This document shows, piece by piece, positions 32,409 through 36,052 of a stretch of 36,052 nucleotides of DNA. The notes below the pieces were generated by a model, which saw only the letters and a program-made list of their open reading frames with translations, made no database searches and was not told the origin of the DNA. Numbering within the stretch: the first letter of the stretch is position 1; each line of letters starts with the position of its first letter. Origin of the DNA: Candidatus Carbonibacillus altaicus (GTDB taxonomy: Bacteria; Bacillota; Bacilli; Thermicanales; DSM-22653); assembly GCA_003050645.1 (NCBI GenBank), contig PEBX01000025.1:1-36052 (forward strand). The letters run 5' to 3'. The position numbers and the translations under genes are program-made.

Positions 32409-33938
32409 TTACATTTCTGCACCAATCCCCGTTTGCGACCGCACCGAAAGTTCAGCAAAACGCGCTTCAAGTTCTTTCTCCGGCGGTGTTATAAGCGTCA
32501 CGATCCAGGAGGTGAGAAACCCCACCGGCACACTGACCACACCGGGATTGGCCAGCGGAAAGATGGCGTCTTTGCCCATCACGCTGGGCCCTAGCACGAC
32601 CAAAAGAACGGCGGTGATCGCCCCGATGATCATCCCACTCACTGCGCCGGCAGTATTAAACCTTTTCCAGTACAAGGAAAAGAGGATGACCGGCAAATTG
32701 GCACTGGCTGCGACGGCAAAAGCCAGTGCCACCAGATAGGCGACATTCTGCCCCTTCGCTAATATACCGATCACAATGGAGATGGCACCGATCGTAAGCG
32801 CCGTATAGCGCGCCACCAGAAATTGTTTTTTCTCATCGACCTCACCTTTTTTAATGACGTTGGTGTAAATATCATGAGCAAAGGCACCGGAGGCAGCGAT
32901 GACGAGTCCGGCGACGACGGCGACGATCGTCGCAAAGGAAACCGCGGCAATGGCCGACATAAAGAGCTCTCCTCCAAACGTGCCTGCTCCGCCCCCTAAA
33001 TACTCAGCGAGAAGCGGTGCCGCCATGTTCCCCCCTTTGTCTGCCGCTCGAATCGCCTCGGGCCCGACCAGCACCATCGCCCCAAAGCCGACAAACGTAA
33101 TCAAGAGATAAAAGACACCGATGATCATCATCGCCCAGATGACCGATTTACGCGCTTCCTGAGCCGAAGGCACGGTATAAAAACGAATCAAAATATGCGG
33201 CAGTCCGGCCGTACCTAACACGAGCGCGATTCCGAGTGAAAAAAGATCGATCGGGTTTTTATACAGTTTGCCGGGTTGTAGATACTCTGCGCCCTGCCCG
33301 TTCACCACCGCTTCAAACAGATGGGAAGGGTTGAAGGAATAGATCATCCCCAGCAAGAGTACGATCAAAAGCGTTCCACTCATGAGTAAAACTGCTTTGA
33401 TGATCTGAACCCAGCTCGTTGCGAGCATACCGCCAAAGACGACGTATATAATCATCATCGCCCCGATAAAAACGACCGCCCACTCATACGGCAGTCCGAC
33501 GAGCAGCTGAATGATCGCCCCGGCCCCCACCATCTGTGCCACCATATAAAAAACGCTGATCGTAAGCGTCACAATGGCTGCGGCCGTCCGCACCGGAACG
33601 GGTTTTAAACGATACGATAAGACGTCGGCAAGTGTAAACTTACCGGAATTTCTAAGCGGTTCGGCTACCAGATAGAGCACGACGATGTAGCCCATCAGCC
33701 AGCCGACGGCATACATAAACCCATCATACCCATTTAAAGCGACCAAGCCGGCTATACCTAAAAAGGAAGCAGCACTCAAATAATCCCCAGCAATGGCGAG
33801 ACCGTTTTGCGCTCCGGTGAGAGAACGCCCTGCCGCATAAAACTCACTCGTCCCTTTCACCCTCCGCGAAGCCCAGTACGTGATATACATGGTCAAAAGA
33901 ATAATCACCAAAAAAAGGATAATACCGATCAGCTTCAT
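32409..33938 (-). CDS. actP: sodium/solute symporter, acetate permease ActP-type
   Basis: This membrane protein of the solute:sodium symporter family has 509 residues and about 13 helices. Family features include the N-terminal helix followed by SEFYAAGRSLTGAQNGLAIAG, the DYLSAASFLG motif of helix 1 and the GGMLATSWVQ segment. ActP/YwcA members take up acetate, glycolate or pyruvate with a cation. The DUF485 gene directly upstream is the usual companion, and acsA downstream supports acetate as substrate. GAGGTGG precedes the ATG at 33938. Confidence 0.92.
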   Translation of the reverse strand: MKLIGIILFLVIILLTMYITYWASRRVKGTSEFYAAGRSLTGAQNGLAIAGDYLSAASFLGIAGLVALNGYDGFMYAVGWLMGYIVVLYLVAEPLRNSGKFTLADVLSYRLKPVPVRTAAAIVTLTISVFYMVAQMVGAGAIIQLLVGLPYEWAVVFIGAMMIIYVVFGGMLATSWVQIIKAVLLMSGTLLIVLLLGMIYSFNPSHLFEAVVNGQGAEYLQPGKLYKNPIDLFSLGIALVLGTAGLPHILIRFYTVPSAQEARKSVIWAMMIIGVFYLLITFVGFGAMVLVGPEAIRAADKGGNMAAPLLAEYLGGGAGTFGGELFMSAIAAVSFATIVAVVAGLVIAASGAFAHDIYTNVIKKGEVDEKKQFLVARYTALTIGAISIVIGILAKGQNVAYLVALAFAVAASANLPVILFSLYWKRFNTAGAVSGMIIGAITAVLLVVLGPSVMGKDAIFPLANPGVVSVPVGFLTSWIVTLITPPEKELEARFAELSVRSQTGIGAEM

Positions 33939-34049
33939 CGTCCCACCTCACTTTCCACATTTTTTATGCTATCCTGAAATAGGATGCGGCATTTCATCCT
34001 TCTGCTGGTGCTGCAAAGCGGCATGGAAGCTCTAGCCTGTGTTACGGGA

Positions 34050-34433
34050 CTATACTGAGTTAGGAGACTGTGCCGTGTTTTCAACCGATTGACGGGCGAT
34101 CGCCTGAGAGGCGCGATCAAAGCGGCGGGCCACCGCCACATATAAAAAGGCGAGCCCCCAGGCCACCAGATAATAGATGAGCCCGTACGCATAACCGAAT
34201 GTGACAAAGCCGACGACATACTTGGACATAAGCGGTTTGGCATAACCGGCAAGGAGCGGCAGGAGCAAATAGAAAGCGACAAACAGCAACGTGACCGGCC
34301 AGATAAACGATAATTTGGCCCGACGCAGCTCCTTAAATGCCTGCGTGTCAGCAATTTCCGCAAGCTTCGTCGACCCAACTTCCTGACGCAGCGGTTCAGC
34401 GATTCCGCGCGTGCTTGCTGCAATTTCAGCCAT
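34050..34433 (-). CDS. ywcB: DUF485 membrane protein, partner of the acetate permease
   Basis: The 127-residue protein has two membrane helices (about 43-65 and 76-100) after a helical cytoplasmic N-terminus (FKELRRAKLSFIWPVTLLF), the DUF485 signature. DUF485 proteins (YjcH in E. coli, YwcB in B. subtilis) are nearly always encoded beside ActP-type symporters; the exact role is not known. AAAGGAGTGA precedes the ATG. A 111-base gap leads to actP, and the two are probably one transcript under the cre-bearing region upstream. It keeps a longer N-terminus (about 30 residues) than many members. Confidence 0.9.
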   Translation of the reverse strand: MAEIAASTRGIAEPLRQEVGSTKLAEIADTQAFKELRRAKLSFIWPVTLLFVAFYLLLPLLAGYAKPLMSKYVVGFVTFGYAYGLIYYLVAWGLAFLYVAVARRFDRASQAIARQSVENTAQSPNSV

Positions 34434-34482
34434 AACTATTCACTCCTTTGACAATTTTTAAATATTTTTCTTGTTTAGGAGA

Positions 34483-34522
34483 CGCTACCTCTTTGGCAAC
34501 ACATCCATTGGTAGCGCTTGCA
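34483..34522 (-). promoter_or_regulatory. cre-like site and hairpin upstream of DUF485-actP
   Basis: TGCAAGCGCTACCA (minus strand, 34509-34522) fits 13 of 14 positions of TGNAARCGNWWWCA. Its inner half CGCTACC also pairs with GGTAGCG (34483-34489 region) to form a 7-bp stem with a 20-base loop. A sigma-A promoter was not clear; TGTTATGCT (extended -10, about 34526-34534) just upstream of the site is the best guess. Repression by CcpA is inferred. The 201-base spacer 34434-34634 holds no gene. Confidence 0.55.
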
Positions 34523-34634
34523 ATAAAGCATAACAAAAAAAGACGCTGCCCGGTTAAAAACAGACGTCAAATGTCGTAAGTGTAGCGTAAAACGCCTTCA
34601 TTGCTAGATGAATGACAAGGACATGCAAAAACCA

Positions 34635-35408
34635 TTAGGCTCGCCCTAATCGCTCAAATAGCTGCTTAGCCGCAGCCCGGCTCACCGGCACCGTGGAACG
34701 CGCCGCATCGCGCAAAAGAAGCGTATATGCACCATTAAACCACGGCGTAATCGCTTCGATATAATCAAGATTCACGAGATAACTGCGGTGGACGCGAAAA
34801 AAATCGTGCCCGCTCAGTTTTTCTTCTAGCTCGCTTAACGTCATACGGCTTTCGATGGTCTGCGATTCCGTATGAATATGAATCCCCCTTCCTTCGCGTA
34901 CAGCATAGATCACATCCGCAGGCGTGAGCACGACGAGCCGTTCCCCATCATCAATGACGAGACGGACCGGGCGCGTCAAGGGAACTCTGGGCATCGCATC
35001 CGATCGGTCATCGGAGCGTTCATCGCGCTTTGCGCCGCCTCTTGAAGCAAGATGCCGCCGTACTCTTCCAAGCGCTCGCATCAGCCTCTCTTCGTCAAAC
35101 GGCTTTAATACATAATCGACGGCTTCCAGTTCAAACGCCTGTACTGCATGCTCATCATAAGCAGTCACAAATACAAAGAGGGGGGGCTCCTTGTCCAGCG
35201 CACGAAGCGCATGTACGACCGCAAGACCTGTAAGTTTCGGCATCTGGATATCTAAAAAAACAACATCGACATCTTTCTCCTTGATTAAAAGTAAAAGTTC
35301 GCTCCCATCGGTCGCCTGACCGACGAGTTCCACATCGTTTGCCTGATTCAGTAAATAGACGAGCTCTTCGCGCGCGAGCGTTTCATCATCGGCTACAAGG
35401 ACGCGCAA
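34635..35408 (-). CDS. LytTR-family response regulator
   Basis: The 257-residue protein has a receiver domain (1-115) with the acidic pair DD (7-8), phospho-acceptor Asp53 (FLDIQMPKL) and Lys102 (LKPF), and a C-terminal LytTR DNA-binding domain (about 150-255; FFRVHRSYLVNLDYI). The linker is Arg/Asp-rich. LytT/YpdB-type regulators often control transporters of pyruvate, lactate or acetate, and the neighbouring symporter is the natural target; that is inference. The start is a TTG at 35408, fixed by AAAGGAGG 7 bases upstream and by the receiver's first strand. The kinase gene ends 42 bases upstream. Confidence 0.93.
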   Translation of the reverse strand: MRVLVADDETLAREELVYLLNQANDVELVGQATDGSELLLLIKEKDVDVVFLDIQMPKLTGLAVVHALRALDKEPPLFVFVTAYDEHAVQAFELEAVDYVLKPFDEERLMRALGRVRRHLASRGGAKRDERSDDRSDAMPRVPLTRPVRLVIDDGERLVVLTPADVIYAVREGRGIHIHTESQTIESRMTLSELEEKLSGHDFFRVHRSYLVNLDYIEAITPWFNGAYTLLLRDAARSTVPVSRAAAKQLFERLGRA

Positions 35409-35434
35409 GATGGTTCCTCCTTTCTTGAAGTTTA

Positions 35435-35462
35435 TTTCAGAAGGCTTGTTTCAGAAGGCTTG
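35435..35462. repeat. perfect 14-bp tandem duplication at the kinase stop codon
   Basis: TTTCAGAAGGCTTG occurs twice without a gap (35435-35448 and 35449-35462). The stop codon of the kinase lies in the copy nearer its gene, and the other copy repeats it in the spacer. Confidence 0.85.
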
Positions 35463-36052
35463 TTTTGGACTTGCATGAACGTCTCGATGCGCATGGTCGA
35501 TTTGCAGTGTATCGTCGTTTTGAAGCGTTCGATCATTTTGCGGTACAAGGATATCTTGAATGGTACGATTGTCCCGCGACAGGCGATCGTGACGTTCAGT
35601 GATCGGGATGGTGAAAGTGACTTCCCCGCCCCCTTCCGGATGATTAAGGAGCGTAAGTTCTGCCTGAGGTCCGAACAGGCGTATCAGTCTTTGATTCACA
35701 TTATATAGACCGATGCCGCTTCCCTTTTGACGCGTAAACAAGCGTTTTCCGGCGCGCGTTAAAACTTCGGCGTCAAAGCCGATACCGTTGTCGCGTACCC
35801 GTACCGTCATCTCTTCATGAAGTTCGATCTCGACGCGCACCCAGCCCCCCGCAAGGCGTGTGCTCAATCCATGCTGCAAGCTATTTTCTACGAGCGGCTG
35901 AATACTGGCTGGCGGGACATACAGCTTTTTATGGTAGATCGCATCCGGTAACGTGACCTCCAGTCGATACCGACCGGGAAAACGCGCTTCCACAATGTCC
36001 CAGTAATTGGCGAGAAAAGAAAGTTCTTCTTGCAGTGGGACGAGCGTATGTT
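35451..36052 (-). CDS. LytS/YpdA-type sensor histidine kinase (3' part only)
   Basis: The frame is open to the right edge of the window, so only the last 200 codons are present. Visible are the end of the His_kinase region (VPLQEELSFLANYW and EARF), then the ATPase core with N-box VENSLQHG, G1 DNGIGFD and G2 GSGIGLYNVNQR, and a hydrophilic tail of about 40 residues rich in Asp, Gln and Arg. The sensor part and the phosphorylated histidine are outside. With the LytTR regulator downstream it forms a two-component system. Confidence 0.9.
   Translation of the reverse strand, partial: HTLVPLQEELSFLANYWDIVEARFPGRYRLEVTLPDAIYHKKLYVPPASIQPLVENSLQHGLSTRLAGGWVRVEIELHEEMTVRVRDNGIGFDAEVLTRAGKRLFTRQKGSGIGLYNVNQRLIRLFGPQAELTLLNHPEGGGEVTFTIPITERHDRLSRDNRTIQDILVPQNDRTLQNDDTLQIDHAHRDVHASPKQAF

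Noticed and set aside
33935-34423. 162-codon frame on the minus strand overlapping the DUF485 gene
   Set aside because: It is the shifted frame of the DUF485 gene: Arg/Ser-rich, with no ribosome binding site.

Overview
This 36 kb window looks like a chromosomal segment of a low- to mid-GC, probably spore-forming Bacillota of the order Bacillales. The gene order tig-clpP-clpX-lonB-lonA-ysxC, a CcpA-type LacI regulator beside the fused chorismate mutase/DAHP synthase, the acu genes, a LonB with a sigma-F-like promoter, and a BmrC/BmrD-type (YheI/YheH) exporter pair all point that way. Parts resemble Alicyclobacillaceae-type genomes, but the genus cannot be fixed from the sequence alone.

Layout. 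(1) 1-9.6 kb: a small membrane protein gene on the plus strand, then a protein quality-control locus read leftward: trigger factor, ClpP, ClpX, LonB, LonA and the ribosome-assembly GTPase YsxC, with recognisable promoters and terminators between the blocks. (2) 9.6-12.4 kb: a secreted SLH/PrcB_C-domain protein, then acuA and acuB. (3) 12.4-14.8 kb: an IS607-family element (serine recombinase TnpA, RuvC nuclease TnpB and a structured candidate omega-RNA region) inserted between acuB and acuC. (4) 14.9-19.3 kb: acuC, then mtnN, ccpA and aroA on the minus strand. The ccpA promoter carries a cre-like site over its -35 box. (5) 19.4-24.3 kb: a two-gene heterodimeric ABC exporter and a yugN-like gene. 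(6) 24.4-30.1 kb: an IclR-type regulator that ends tail to tail with a leftward operon of a ThDP enzyme, an aldehyde dehydrogenase and a lysine 6-dehydrogenase-like protein. The operon promoter has a cre site exactly between -35 and -10. (7) 30.1-36.05 kb, all minus strand: acetyl-CoA synthetase, a cation/acetate symporter with its DUF485 partner, and a LytTR two-component pair whose kinase runs off the right edge.

How they fit together. Much of the right two thirds concerns acetate/acetyl-CoA and carbon-source control: AcsA activates acetate, AcuA and AcuC are the known acetylase/deacetylase pair for AcsA, ActP/DUF485 import acetate, and CcpA with three cre-like sites in the window would tie these and the putative lysine-catabolic operon to sugar availability. 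No rRNA, tRNA or CRISPR array was seen.

Two window-wide patterns deserve attention. Short (12-21 bp) imperfect tandem duplications recur at about a dozen gene edges and spacers. An extended -10 motif, TTGTGTTAWAAT, recurs at tig, yugN and acsA.
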